Positions 1-11,729 of a stretch of 64,000 nt of DNA are shown piece by piece. Position 1 is the first letter of the stretch; each line of letters opens with the position of its first letter. Origin of the DNA: Typha latifolia (lineage: Eukaryota > Streptophyta > Magnoliopsida > Poales > Typhaceae); the NCBI GenBank assembly GCA_019914945.1, contig CM034106.1:5828001-5892000 (forward strand). The letters are read 5' to 3'. The position numbers were made by a program, and so were the translations under genes. The notes under the pieces are model-generated. The model ran no database searches. It worked only from the letters and a program-made list of their open reading frames with translations, and was not told the origin of the DNA.

Positions 1-1
1 A

Positions 2-381
2 CTACCTCACTTTGTGAAGATGATTAAACCTTACAACCTTAGTAGGTACATGGTGAGTGCTTCATTTGTGCTCCCTAAACATTAACACCATTGATTCATC
101 TACAGATGTAACAATCCCTACTTTTTCTTTTGGCGCCAATGCAGATTGTTCCAGATGATTTCTGCTCGGAGAACGGTCTTTTAACAACTCGGGAGATGAT
201 ACTAATGAGGGATTCAAAACAAAGATCATGGCCCATACGCTTTGGCGTTAGTGCTACGGGCAACATCTTAGGGAAGGGGTGGATAAAGTTCTGCGCACAG
301 AACAACTTGAAAGGAGGAGAGAGATGCATCTTTGAGCTTGTAGAAGAGAACGTATTGCGCTTCCAGTTGCTTAAAAGTTGA
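2..381 (+). CDS. B3 DNA-binding-domain protein, last two exons (5' part outside window)
   Basis: Two exons are visible. The first, 2..52, encodes PHFVKMIKPYNLSRYM and ends at a GTGAGT donor. A 92 bp intron (53..144) ends in GCAG. The last exon, 145..381, runs in phase from IVPDDFC to a TGA stop. The joined reading matches the plant B3 fold of REM-type proteins: the N-terminal strand with F-x-K-x(4)-L, then IP/VPDDFC, a middle segment with RDSKQRSW, then GWIKFCAQNNLKGGERCIFEL, and a hydrophobic last strand ending FQLLKS just before the stop. B3 proteins are nuclear DNA-binding factors of plants. The 5' exons lie left of the window, so the number of B3 domains and the subfamily cannot be decided. 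The reading from ATG 139 alone would be wrong, since that ATG lies at the intron acceptor. Confidence 0.8.
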
Positions 382-645
382 ATGCCAGCAAGTAGTCTAC
401 CTTATGTTTTGATGATCTACCTAGTTATATATATCTTTTGGTTTTGGTGCTCGAAGCTAGCTAACATTCTCATGTGTGAAAATCTGGCTATTTGCCTATG
501 GATGAGCATACTTGTTGGTCTGAAATGAATTTAGAAGAGAGAAATTTCAGCGAAATCAAAAGCACATATAGAACCTGACAGTGACAACTTGTTCAAATAG
601 TGTGTAGAGGGATTAGTACGCATTTGTTCAGAATTTGGTTTAAGA
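382..645. other. 3' flank of the B3 gene
   Basis: This AT-rich sequence follows the B3 stop codon. It should hold the 3' UTR and polyadenylation site, but I do not see a strong AATAAA signal that fixes the end. No other feature is recognised. Confidence 0.4.
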
Positions 646-1423
646 AAAAAAGTTTTGGTTATATTCTCTCACTTAGTCCCAATTGATTATCTTTCTTAAA
701 AAACAAACACACGAATCATAGTCACAAGTCCTTTAATAACAATGATTACTTTCTATGTATTATGACTCATTTAGTTCTCAAGCTTTCTACATATCGCTCT
801 TTGGGAAAGCAATTTATAAATCACTCTGTGGGAAAGAGATTCATGAGCCACATAACCTTATTTTACAGTTAAATAAATTGCTTTGGAAAAAGTGATTAAT
901 CGCTCTCTCGAAAAGTGACTTAACAATTGCTCTCCCAAGAGCGATTGAACTTATACAAAAACTTGGTCATTTTCCCAACTCTTTCTTCCTCTCACAACCG
1001 AGCGAGCGACGTGATTCTCTTCCTCATAGTCCCCGTGGGTTGTTGGTCGGTTGTTGACGAGTAATGTGGCATTTTCTTCCTTCTCTCATGGCATTTCCTT
1101 CCCTCTCTCTTAGTGTAAGCTCTCTTGCTCTCTCTCTTAGTGAGAGTGGTTTTAGTGCAGGGTTTAAGGTTTCTTCTCTTCTTGATTCAGTTTTGTATAC
1201 TTGAGAGGAGTTGGTATTGCAAAATTTCTTGTCTTCCGTTCTATTTCATAGATCTATTGGATTGCAATTGATCTTGTTTTGCATTTAACAACACACTTGC
1301 ATAATACTCTAATATTTCTTGTTCTTTGGCGATTACATATTTAAGTCTCATTTTCAGTTCATTACCCATGTTCTTTGCTTCTAGTTAATATCTAAGGGAA
1401 GTAATACTTTAAGAAGTCATTTA
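646..1423. mobile_element. Left end region of a decayed MULE (Mutator-like element)
   Basis: The stretch 646..720 resembles the reverse complement of 22915..22995, sharing patterns such as GTTTT-GG-TATTTCTC-ACTTAGTC. This is what a degenerate long terminal inverted repeat would look like. Subterminal motifs of the type ATCGCTYTYTCGAAAAG recur at 785..950 and again at 19672..19850 beside the transposase remnant. No ORF is present. The remainder (about 960..1420) looks like an untranslated leader. The boundary is inferred from similarity judged by eye, and I could not fix a target-site duplication. Confidence 0.45.
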
Positions 1424-1665
1424 ATGTGATTCGAACCACACTAAGTCACCTCGTGAATGGATATAATCTATGGGCCTTATTTTGGATGTCGCATTCGAAC
1501 GCGGGGAGGTCGCGTTCGAACGCCCTTTACAAATGCATGCATATATTTTGTACCGACAAAGAACACAAATTGTCCATTCGAAAGCGCATAACCCCGTTCA
1601 AACGCAATCGGTGATAATGCAAAGTTTCTAGGTTTACCATTTATTAGTGTGGCTTGTTAGGTTAG
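1424..1665 (+). repeat. Gypsy LTR fragment of the TTCGAA-palindrome family, 5' half (interrupted by element A)
   Basis: This contains GCGTTCGAACGC-type palindromes (around 1490..1525 and 1575..1610) separated by a module like that in the LTRs at 17771, 59239 and 63385. The LTR is broken at GTTAG (1661..1665) by element A and resumes at 10044. It is a solo or partial LTR older than element A. Confidence 0.6.
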
Positions 1666-1965
1666 TGTAACAACCCAAACCCAAAAAAAAAAAAAATTTA
1701 CTTGGGCATGACGCGATCGGCCATACTAGGCGCCACGCGCCTGCTGCAGCCAGCTGGCTGCCGCCGCAATCCCCTCCACCGCCTCCTCTCTCTCTCTTTT
1801 TAAATCTCTCTCTCTCTCTCTCTCGCCCGAGCTCGGGCTCGTCGGAGCTGAGCCGCCAGCGAGAGGCCGGCTGCTGGCTGGCCAGCAGCTGCCGATGCCC
1901 TCCCCGCCGGCCCGGGTCCGCAAGCTCCTCCCTCACCTCCTCTCTTTCTTCTCTTCCTCTTCTCT

Positions 1966-2136
1966 TCTTCTTCTTCTTCTTCTTCTTCTTCTTCTTCTTC
2001 TTCTTCTTCTTCTTCTTTCTTTTTATTTCTTATTTCTTCTTCCTTTCTCCTTTCTTTCCCCTCAGCTCCCCTTCTCTCTTCTTCTTCTTCTTCTTCTTCT
2101 TCTTCTTCTTCTTCTTCTTCTTCTTCTTCTTCTTCT
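1966..2136 (+). repeat. TCT/CTT trinucleotide microsatellites in LTR A
   Basis: Two long (TCT)n tracts, about 1966..2017 and 2084..2136, separated by a T-rich spacer. The same tracts recur at 7221..7281 and 7366..7406 in the right LTR with different lengths. They produce long poly-Leu/Ser or poly-Lys reading frames that are artefacts. Confidence 0.9.
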
Positions 2137-2199
2137 CCTCCTTCTGCGTTCTTTCTTTTTTTTCTTCCTCCTCGGTTTCTACTCCTTTCTTTTCTGCAC

Positions 2200-2254
2200 A
2201 GTGTTGAGCTCGGCGCAGCACTATGGCAGGCAGTGCTGGGCCGAGCCCAGCACT
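2200..2254 (+). repeat. Paired palindromes AGTGCTGGGC-n3-GCCCAGCACT in LTR A
   Basis: The second palindrome (2232..2254) has perfect 10 bp arms around CGA; the first (near 2200..2221) is degraded. Equivalent pairs sit at 7478..7532, 20462..20517, 36641..36665, 42996..43018 and 53881..53935 in the other copies, always just downstream of the pyrimidine microsatellites. Confidence 0.85.
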
Positions 2255-3386
2255 AGTGACATTGTTTTATTATCTACTTTATTTTTTATTTATTTATTTA
2301 TTTAATTAGGTATTACTTCCTTAATTAATGTAGATAAATTATTTAGACATTAATTATTTTAATAATAATATATATTCTTCAACATGATAATTATTGATTA
2401 TAATTAGTATAATAAATGATTAACTAGGTTATAAAATATTATGCATAAATATAGATAATACTTATTTTGATGTAACTATGTATTTATATTTCTATTAGAT
2501 TAATAGATAGTGTTAGTATAATTATTAGATTTATGTACTAATATTCATAATATATGCAATTTAAGTAATCTTAACAATTTATTATATACTATTGTGTGTA
2601 GAATAAGATACTAGTCTTATTACTTAATTAATTAATTATTTTGCATAATTAAGTAAATACTATAATTATTTTGAATCATACTTATAATGTGAATCTAGTT
2701 ATGTGCAAAGTAAAAGAAGTGATTTTAAACAATATAAACCTTTATATTCTACTTGAACTAATTTTAATTGGATAAATGACTAATTAATATTACTTGAATA
2801 TTTTTAGATCCCGAATTCCCTTATTTGAGATCTCGTGGACCTTGCTAGCGATGAGTGTCACTCGGTTATCTAACGAACGTGAAATGCGTTGTTTGTGTCT
2901 TCTGATCAAACTATGAGTAGTCTTATCTCCTAGACGCCTTTCTCAAATTAGGCTATATTATATATTATGTACATGCATGTTTTAGCTCTAGCATGATTAT
3001 ATGACTTTATCTATTGATGATTACAGTCGAGCATATTTTATCATGCATTTGATTAGGCTGATCTGAGATATGAGTACATTGGTGATATATAGAGATGATT
3101 ATACTGTTATGGTTTTTATGTCGGGATGATCTCTATCATAAATATGCATGTGATAGATTAGCAAAAATATACATGTGTTAGATACATGGTTAGAGTCGGC
3201 ATTGCATCATTTTTTTTTAGCTTCTTTACCACCTAAATTCCTGAGTTACATGATCTGTTGTCGTACTGAATATATATGTATATGATTTATCATGTATAGG
3301 AAATCATAAAACTATATGTGTATGTGATGTGATGTGATGTGATACGATGTGATGGCTGGAACGATATCTGGTCCAGACTGGTAGAG

Positions 3387-3613
3387 ATACTCTTAGCGTA
3401 TGGCAGAGTATGATGAAGACTAATGGTTGTACTCTTAGCGTATGACATGGTACAACTATCATTGATATACCCTTAGCATATAGCAGGGTATGATTAATTT
3501 CTTCTAAGATATTTTTAGCGTATGGCAAGGTATGATTTATCTACAGAGATACCCTTAGCGTATAGTAGGGTATGATTTATCTACATAGATACCCTTAGCG
3601 TATGACAGGGTAT
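3387..3613 (+). repeat. Tandem hairpin array in LTR A (six units)
   Basis: Six tandem units of roughly 35 to 42 bp, each with a 6 to 7 bp inverted repeat around an 11 nt core like TAGCGTATGGC. The stem sequences differ among units but remain self-complementary: ATACTCT/AGAGTAT (3387..3411), TTGTAC/GTACAA (3427..3455), ATACCCT/AGGGTAT (3467..3491, 3549..3573, 3589..3613), and ATATTTT/AAGGTAT (3509..3533), which pairs with G-U wobbles. Arrays of five and six units occur at 8861..9047 and 21667..21893. Confidence 0.85.
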
Positions 3614-4621
3614 GCTCTGAGCTTGTGACATGATGTGTATCAAGTTTGAGGCCGGGTACCGTAGTCCAACATGGTGGATGATATTTAGAGTTGAGACAGA
3701 TGATTGTGATAGTGAGAAATATGTGGATTATATTTGACTCTAACATATACGATTATCTAGTAGTTGGCATGCATTATGCATCATCATTGATGTGACTAGT
3801 ATCATTGGATCATAATTATTATACATGATATGTCGTTATATTCGGTGATGTTATATGGTAATTTCATCATATGATATATTTTTGGTTGAGGATATAATAT
3901 GCTCATTCATGAAAATTGATTTTATTCATATATATGTCATTGAGGATACATATATACATGTTCATACATGGCATCATGCTACTTTCTGATTAATATTATC
4001 CAGTACATAATTTATTCTCTAATTGGCATCACTAATTCGGGGTATGGTCTATTCACTGAGCATTTTACTTATGACTTTCTTTATTTCGTTTCTAACCATC
4101 TTAGATATGTGGTACGTGATAGCAACTTGAGATATCTTGAGAAGATATTTTAGAACGATGATGAGGTGAACTATAGATGCGAGACGGTATAGATGATAAT
4201 TTAACCAGATATTGAGTTGTACCAATATTTGATATTTGTACTCTTTTGTATTAGACGATGATTTGGATATTACACGTCGAATCATAGGGCACTCTTGTAT
4301 TAGTTATTTTAGTTGTATCTTGATGGTTTGTTATGGCCTGTGTGGGTCCTGTCAGATTATGTAGTGGTCTAATGTATATTATTATGGACTGGGATATTCA
4401 TATGTTAACCGGTTTATTTGGTTAATAGTATAATTTATTTGGTGATTGATTATGTGATCATGGATAGGTTAGTAGGTTTTATTTGATGATGTCATGATTA
4501 TATGTGTACAAGAGAGTATTTGTGTGTGACGGGCCCCGCCAAATCTGTCGCGTGCGCCGCACGTGCAGTGTGGCCGCGTGGGCGTGCACGTGCTCGTGCC
4601 GGGCGGGGGCGTTACAATTTA

Positions 4622-4634
4622 GGTGGTATTGAGA
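4622..4634 (+). promoter_or_regulatory. Primer-binding site of copy A (initiator tRNA-Met type, degenerate)
   Basis: TGGTATTGAGA lies eight bases after the LTR end. Copy C has TGGTATTAGAGCC at the same place (45753..45765, minus strand). Both resemble TGGTATCAGAGC, the usual complement of plant initiator-Met tRNA. This fixes the orientation of the element as plus. Confidence 0.65.
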
Positions 4635-7042
4635 TTATTAAGTTTTGATACTCTGATGATATTGTTAGAAATAATTTGTGATATTAGTATATTGATAATT
4701 TATTTGAACGACTAATGGATAAGAAAAGATATTACTAAATCATGCATTGATATTATTGATATTGTGGTGTTATTGTCTGTGGAGCCTAATATTGGATATA
4801 TAGACTTGTTCTTACGTGATGATAAAGTGTAGAAATTTATAAATATGTGGAGATATGTATTTTGTATAGAAGGATTATTATCAGTAGATTCGAGGTTATT
4901 CTAAGTAGACATAACATATTTTTGGATTTTTGATCTTTTATGGATATATGTGAGATTAGGAGGTTGATATAAAAGGTATATGTGTAGAGAGACTATTCTA
5001 ATTTTTATGAAAGTTATAATTATGGATTGTGGATGGATGAGTACGACATATGATGAATTTGTATAGTAGAAAAGAAATTATGTGTTGTGATATAGATGAT
5101 TGTAGATCGTATAGGGAAAGAACTTTCGGATGACTAGTATGATAAATTATGTTTGCAAGATACTTATGTTAGTAGGTATGAAATTTTGATTGTATCGATA
5201 AGATGGGTGATTTAGTGGAGATATGTGTGTCTAACAATATTGTTAGAGGATTAACGTCTCGTTTAAATCTTTGAGTTGACTACTAAATAAAGTAATGGGT
5301 ATAGAAAATATGACATGGATACAGTTATTGGATTGTGAGTGATGTTAGTAGTTGAGACATAAGGTATATAGTTTTGGACGACATGATAGTAGGTCTAGTT
5401 TAGAAGTTCCTAATTGTGTGAATTTGAGTAGATGAGAAGAAAGATAATGAACTGAATAATATAGGGTGATGATAGTTGTTAAGTTGATAGCCCCATAACA
5501 TATGTTGTATGACAACGAAAATATATGTTGTCTATTAGTTTAGTTTTGGGCTTTGATTTAGAAGATAATAATATTATAGCATGACGATCGTGTGTTTTAG
5601 GTGATGAAGTCTGGCTGCAAATATACAGACTTATTTTTTTCATAATTATTAGGTGTTATTAATGTTGTTATAGAATGATTTTTGATGATATTATAAGAGT
5701 AAATTGTTCAGTATAGGTGGTGGACTTTATAGAGGATGTGATAGAATTTAAAGTTGGGACTATTGAAGAAATATGAGGTTTAAGTGATTTAATTAGGAAT
5801 GAGATATGTTGGTATAGATGTTAAATTGAGATATTATGTATTTTGACATGTTAGTTGTTTCGATGATACTAATTGGAGAGATAACTTGATAGAATTATCC
5901 ATAGAGCCTATAGATATGATTATTCATTATGACGGATAGATGATTTGAAAGTTGAACTAATTGCTTCATAGGACGGCAATGAAAAGAATATAGAGGACTA
6001 TGATATTTCATATATAGTGTATCGATGGATGTTTATTATACTGCTAGATGATGAACGGTTAATGATGTATAGAGAAGTGATTATATTAGCATTTGTTTAT
6101 CCGTTGGCTTATATGTTTGATTATTACTAGAGGTTATTGAGCGAGCCTTTTAGAATGATGAGGTTGATTTTAATGATTGTAAAGACTTATAGGTTTACAT
6201 TTGAGTCTTAAAATAAAGATACTTGATTGGGAGATAATGATTTCATGATTGGTTCCATTATAGTTGTGGAAATTTGATCTTCTAATGAATTGTAATTGCA
6301 AGAAAGTTGTTATCTATATTTTTGGATGTCTTCCGATCTATATGAATCAATAGGTGTCAGTTAGTTATTAGCAGATCATAATAGCATTATCAATTCGAGA
6401 GATTAATCTTAGTAGCTTTAGTTCATGTACAATGATTTTGTGGATTTGTTTAAGATGTGTTTATGTATTCTTAAAGATCAAGTATGATGGATTAGTAAAT
6501 ATTTGTGTGGCAATGGATTAATATTATGAACTGAATATTATATCTGTCAAGATATTGAAGAGATTATCGGATTACTTAATAGAACTCCGTGGATAGTCTT
6601 TGGATCTAAATATCGATATCATTAAGTGATATTTTGGTGGATATACTAGTAGTGATAGTAATTAAATAGATAATGATCAAATTAGAATTATGTGAATCGA
6701 GGAATAAATAGTTTGGATATAGAAGTGATTGATAGAAGGATCATTATAAAGTTTTATCATGTATGTTTCTTGAGATAGTTTGAATTTTAACCTTTCAAAT
6801 ATTGTACATTAAGAAGGAAGATAATGTGGAGAATCAGGCGAGGATATAAATTTCGGTTGAGTTTGTATTAGGATTTACAATGATTGGTTGGATTTGATGC
6901 ACTGTATGTTATTCTAAAGAATGTATTATGAGTACACGTTGATATTGTAGATTGATATAGATAGGTATGATCTCTTATATTAATTTATCTAGTAATTGGT
7001 ATAATGGTTTAAGCATATGAGTAGTGCACTTTAAATATGAGT
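4635..7042 (+). mobile_element. Internal region of copy A, no coding capacity recognised
   Basis: About 2.4 kb of AT-rich DNA with frequent stops in all frames. Its start (4640..4870) clearly matches the reverse complement of 45370..45620 in copy C, so this is a family-specific internal domain and not random filler. I cannot recognise gag or pol motifs. Copy C has about 100 bp more just inside the primer-binding site. Confidence 0.7.
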
Positions 7043-7043
7043 A

Positions 7044-7083
<40 letters not shown>

Positions 7084-10043
7084 CCCGAGCTCAGGCTCGT
7101 CAGAGCTGAGTCGGCGGCGAGAGGCCGGTCGCTGGCTGGCTAGTAGCGGCCGATGCCCTCCCCGCCGGCCCGGGTCAGCAAGCTCCTCCCTCACCTCCTC
7201 TTTTTCTTCTCTTCCTCTTCTCTTCTTCTTCTTCTTCTTCTTCTTCTTCTTCTTCTTCTTCTTCTTCTTCTTCTTCTTCTTTCTTCTTTCTTCTTATTTC
7301 TTATTTCTTCTTCCTTTCTCCTTTCTTTCCCTCAGCTCCCCTTCTCTCTTCTTCTCCTCCCTTCTTCTTCTTTTTCTTCTTCTTCTTCTTCTTCTTCTTC
7401 TTCTTCAACTCCTCCTCCTTCTGCGTTCTTTCCTTTTCTTCTTCCTCCTCGGTTTCTACTCCTTTCTTTTCTGCACAGTGCTGGGCTCGGCGCAGCACTG
7501 TAGCAGGTAGTGCTGGGCCGAGCACAGCACTAGTGACATTATTTTATTATCTATTTTATTTTATATTTATTTATTTAGGTATTACTTCCTTAATTAATGT
7601 AGATAAATTATTTAGACATTAATTATTTTAATAATAATATATATTCTTCAACATGATGATTATTAATTATAATTAGTATAATTAATGATTAACTAGGTTA
7701 TAAAATATTATTCATAAATATAGATAATACTTATTTTGATGTAACTATGTATTTATATTTCTATTAGATTAATAGATAGTGTTGTAAATTATAATTATTA
7801 GATTTATGTACTGATATTCATAATATATGCAATTTAAGTAATCTTAACAATTTATTATATACTATTGTGTGTAGAATAAGATACTAGTCTTATTACTTAA
7901 TAAATTAATTATTTTGCATAATTAAGTAAATACTATATAACTTCTAATTAATCAAAATAGACTAAGAAATATAAATTTCTTATAAATAGATCTTATCTAT
8001 ACTTATATCCCATTTATAATTGTTTAGCTTTTACTTTATAATTATATATTTAGAATATTAAATAAAAAGAAACGAACCTTTCTCCGTATATTATAACTAG
8101 CATTTTATAATAATAGTATGTCATAATATTTGAATCGTACCTATAATGTGAATCTAGTTATGTGCAAAATAAAAGAAGTGATTTTAAACCAAATAAACCT
8201 TTATATTCAATTTGAACTAATTTTAATTAGATAAATGACTAATTAATATTACTTGAATATTTTCAGATCTCGAACCCCCTTATTTGAGACCCCGTGGACC
8301 TTGCTAGCGATGAGTGTCACTCGGTAATCTAACGGACGTGAGACATGCATGGTTTGTGTCTTCTTATCAAACTGTGAGTAGTCTTATCCCCTAGATGCCT
8401 TTCTCAAACTAGGTTATATTATATATTACGTACATGTATGTTTTGGCCTCTAGCATGATTATATGACTTTATCTATTGATGATTATAGTCGAGCATATTT
8501 TATCATGCATTTAATTAGGCTGATCTGAGATATGAGTACATTGGTGATATATATAGAGATTATTATACTATTATGGTTTTTTATGTCGGGATGATCTCTA
8601 TCATAAATATGCATGTGATAGATTAGCAAAAGTATACATGTGTTAGATACATGGTTAGTGTCGGCATTGCATCATTTTTCTACTAGCTTCTTTACCACCT
8701 AAATTCCTGAGTTGCATAATCTGTTGTCGTACTGGATATATATGCATATAATTTATCATGTATAAGAAATCATAAAACTACATGCGTATGTGATGTGATG
8801 TGTTGTGATATGATATGATGTGATGACTAGAACGGTATTTGGTCTGAACTGGTACTGGACATACTCTTAGCGTATGACAGAGTATGGTGATGACAGATGG
8901 CTATATTCTTAGCGTATGACAGTGTACAATTATCATTGATATACTTTTAGCGTATGGCAGGGTATGATTACTTTCTTCTAAGATACCCTTAGTGTATGGC
9001 AGGGTATGATTTATCTACAGAGATACCCTTAGCGTATGACAGGGTATGCTCTGAGCTTGTGACATGATGTGTATCGAGTTTGGGGCCGGGTACCGTAGTC
9101 CAGCATGGTTGATGATATTTAGAGTTGAGACGGATGATTGTGATAGTGAGAGATATGTGGATTATATTTGGCTCTGACATATACGATTATTTAGTAGTTG
9201 GCATGCATCATCATTGATGTGACTAGTATCATTGGATCATAATTGTTATACATGATATGCCATTATATTCAGTGATGTTATATGGTAATTTCATCATGTG
9301 ATATATTTTTGGTTGAGGATATAATATGCTCATTCATGAGAATTGATTTTATTCATATATATGTCATTAAGGATACATATATACATGTTCATACATGGCA
9401 TAATGCTGCTTTCTAATTCATATTATCCAGTACATGATTTATTCTCTAATTGGCATCACTGATTCGGGGTAAGATCTATTCACTGAGCCTTTTGCTCATG
9501 ACTCTTTTTATTTCTTTTCTAACCATCTCAGATATGTGGTACGTGATAGCGACTTGAGATATCTGGAGAAGATATTTTAGAACGATGATGAGGTGAGCTA
9601 TAGATGCGAGATGGTATAAATGATAATTTAACCAGATATTGAGTTGTACCCGTATTTGATATTTGTACTCTTTTATATTAGACAATGATTTGGATATTAC
9701 AGGTCGAATCATAGTGCACTCTTGTATTAGTTATTTTAGTTGTATCTTGATGGTTTGTTATGGCCTGTGTAGGTCCTATCAGATTATGTAGTGGTCTAAT
9801 GTATATTATAGTGGACTGGGATATTCATATGTTAACCGGTTTATTTGGTTAATAGTATGATTTATTTGGTGATGGATTATGTGATCATGGATAGGTTAGT
9901 AGGTTTTATTTGATGATGTCATGATTATATGTGTACAGGAGAGTATCTGTGTGTGACGGGCCCTGCCAAACCTGTCGTGTGCGCTGCGCGTGTCGTGTGG
10001 GCGCGTGGGCGTGCACGTGCCCGTGCCGGGCGGGGACATTACA
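7043..10043 (+). repeat. 3' LTR of copy A, truncated at the TC tract
   Basis: It begins directly in a (TC)n tract (7046..7076), so the first 130 bp of the LTR (TGTAACAACC through the first GC-rich block) are missing. It then follows the left LTR through the palindrome pair (7478..7532), hairpin array (8861..9047) and GC-rich terminus, ending CATTACA at 10043. Confidence 0.8.
8861..9047 (+). repeat. Tandem hairpin array in the right LTR of copy A (five units)
   Basis: Same architecture as 3387..3613, but five units. Unit 1 keeps the perfect ATACTCT/AGAGTAT stem and the last two are ATACCCT/AGGGTAT. Unit 2 (about 8908..8932) is weaker. Confidence 0.8.
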
Positions 10044-10048
10044 GTTAG

Positions 10049-10560
10049 CCTCTTAAGATGTGGATGGCAACCTAATGGGCGATTATGAATGAATATTTAA
10101 TTTTCTTCCTTTCCTCCTCTACCCTACTTCTCCCTTCTCGTTCAAGCCCTAGCCGTGTGTCATCTCGACACTAGTTACCTCTAATCCCCCTCAACTATCG
10201 AGTCCTCCCTCCTCCTTAGGATTTCAACCAACTTCTCCCCCCTCATCCTTATCCCTTCAACACCACGTGCCACCAAATCCATCACCCTTATCACCATCAT
10301 TACCATCACCCATCGTCTCCACCTTCACCACAATATTATGTATTTTTGCCCCAGGTGCAATCAGAATCTACGAAGGGCATAATATAAAAAATATAGATCA
10401 GGAAGATACGAAACATCATCACTAGTTTCATAATTTTCTAACTACGGAAGAATTTTTTAAGAATATTCTTCTCTGACTGCATGGACTGCTTCCCTACATC
10501 CGAGCTTAATTGGGAACGGACTCACGATCCATGACATCTTTCATGCATATTAAAAATGTG
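10049..10560 (+). repeat. Gypsy LTR fragment of the TTCGAA family, 3' half
   Basis: Continuation of 1424..1665 after the insertion of copy A. It shares the order of landmarks with the solo LTR at 17771..18632: a GTGGATGGCA-x-CCAA block, a pyrimidine-rich stretch with ATCACC repeats, a GTATTTT-G block, and an ATCAGGAAG block close to the LTR end. The 3' end is approximate. Confidence 0.6.
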
Positions 10561-11729
10561 CTTGATTGACTTGAAAGATTATTGCAAAATTGTTCTTTCA
10601 TGCCCTTTATAATATGCGACTCCAAATAGTTGAGACGTGTTAATTATGAGTGGCAATCGAGTAGGGTTAAGCGGGTTTAGGTCGAGTCGGGTCAACTTTA
10701 CCTAGAAACAAACATGACTCGATTAATAAACGAGTTGCATTTGGTAAACACAAATATAACCTAATTAATAAACAAGTAACACGACCCTACCCGCCTAACT
10801 CGTTTAATAAACGAGTTGGGTTAACATAACCCATCTAACTTGTAACACCCGCCACCAAACACGTGCCTCTCACATGGGTAGAGATTACCACGTGATGTGC
10901 TGGTCAATATTTCAACATAATATACAAACGAAAAGCCCATATTTCCATAAATAAGCCCATAATACCAAGGCCACAACAAACCTAAAATACAAATCCATAA
11001 AATATAAGTCAAAGCTCACGCAGGAGTTACAAGCCATCTAGCTTAATTTACATGAATATTCTAAAAATAAGAATTAGAAGACTAAAAGTCGATCTTTGCT
11101 AGATCTTCTACGGGTCCAGAGATCATCTACTAATCTAAAAATAATTCCACCAAATGGTGGTGAGCATAAGGCCTAGCAATATTCACTATTATATTCTAAA
11201 AGTAGTGCGATATAAGATGCAACAATAAGTAAATATAAATATACACAACATGATTAAATAGAATACATCAGTACCACATACTCGTCATGCTCATCCAATG
11301 CGCACATGTATTAGCAATCGATAACCTACCACACATCATTTGGACTATTAAGTCCTCAAACTCGAGCTCACACCGAGCTCTGCCTATAGGCCATGTCAAT
11401 GCTGCATCACATAATATGCATCTTCTTAGACTACCAAGTCTGTAACTTAGGCTCTTGTAGAGCTACGCCCGTAAGCCACATCATCATCTCATTTCCAACC
11501 ACACGCATAACTCCAAGGGAGGGTAGATCCTAGCAGTAGAAATGCTAGCCCATCACCTGACGAATAGTATATCCAATTGTCCACCACTACAGACTAAGAA
11601 CCTTAGTCATAAGCCCATTGCATAAGTCAGTATCGTACGTCGATACTATCATTCGAGCCCTCGGCTCCACATAATTGCACCACCGTGTAGAAATCATGAG
11701 CCGTCGCTGACGGACGCCCTCACCCTACG

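Larger units (their letters stand above)
1666..4616 (+). repeat. 5' LTR of copy A
   Basis: 2951 bp. In order: an A-run after TGTAACAACCC; a GC-rich block; TC and TCT microsatellites (1790..1825, 1966..2136); a palindrome pair near 2200..2254; an AT-rich 1 kb; a tandem hairpin array (3387..3613); and a GC-rich terminus with CACGTGC motifs ending GTTACA. The region around the palindromes is a plausible U3 promoter, but I cannot place a TATA box with confidence. Confidence 0.85.
1666..10043 (+). mobile_element. Long-LTR retrotransposon, copy A of the 3-kb-LTR family (non-autonomous)
   Basis: A complete insertion flanked by the 5 bp target-site duplication GTTAG (1661..1665 and 10044..10048). 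The left LTR is 1666..4616 (TGTAACAACC to GTTACA). The right LTR is about 7043..10043; it matches from the TC microsatellite onward but lacks the first 130 bp or so. The internal region 4617..7042 holds a primer-binding-site-like sequence and no ORF longer than about 60 codons. I recognise no gag, protease, RT, RNase H or integrase, so this is a LARD-like element mobilised by another element's proteins. The two LTRs have diverged by many substitutions and one indel of about 190 bp (present at 7936..8130, absent on the left), so the insertion is not recent. Confidence 0.85.

Noticed and set aside
1895..2305. Long Leu/Ser-rich and Lys-rich reading frames over the TCT tracts (also near 7037..7525 and 36644..37417)
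   Set aside because: They are translations of microsatellites inside LTRs, with no domain and different lengths in each copy.
3387..3613. Tandem units read as a possible CRISPR-like array
   Set aside because: The units are imperfect tandem repeats in a eukaryotic LTR, with similar spacers and no cas genes; the hairpins belong to the repeat itself.
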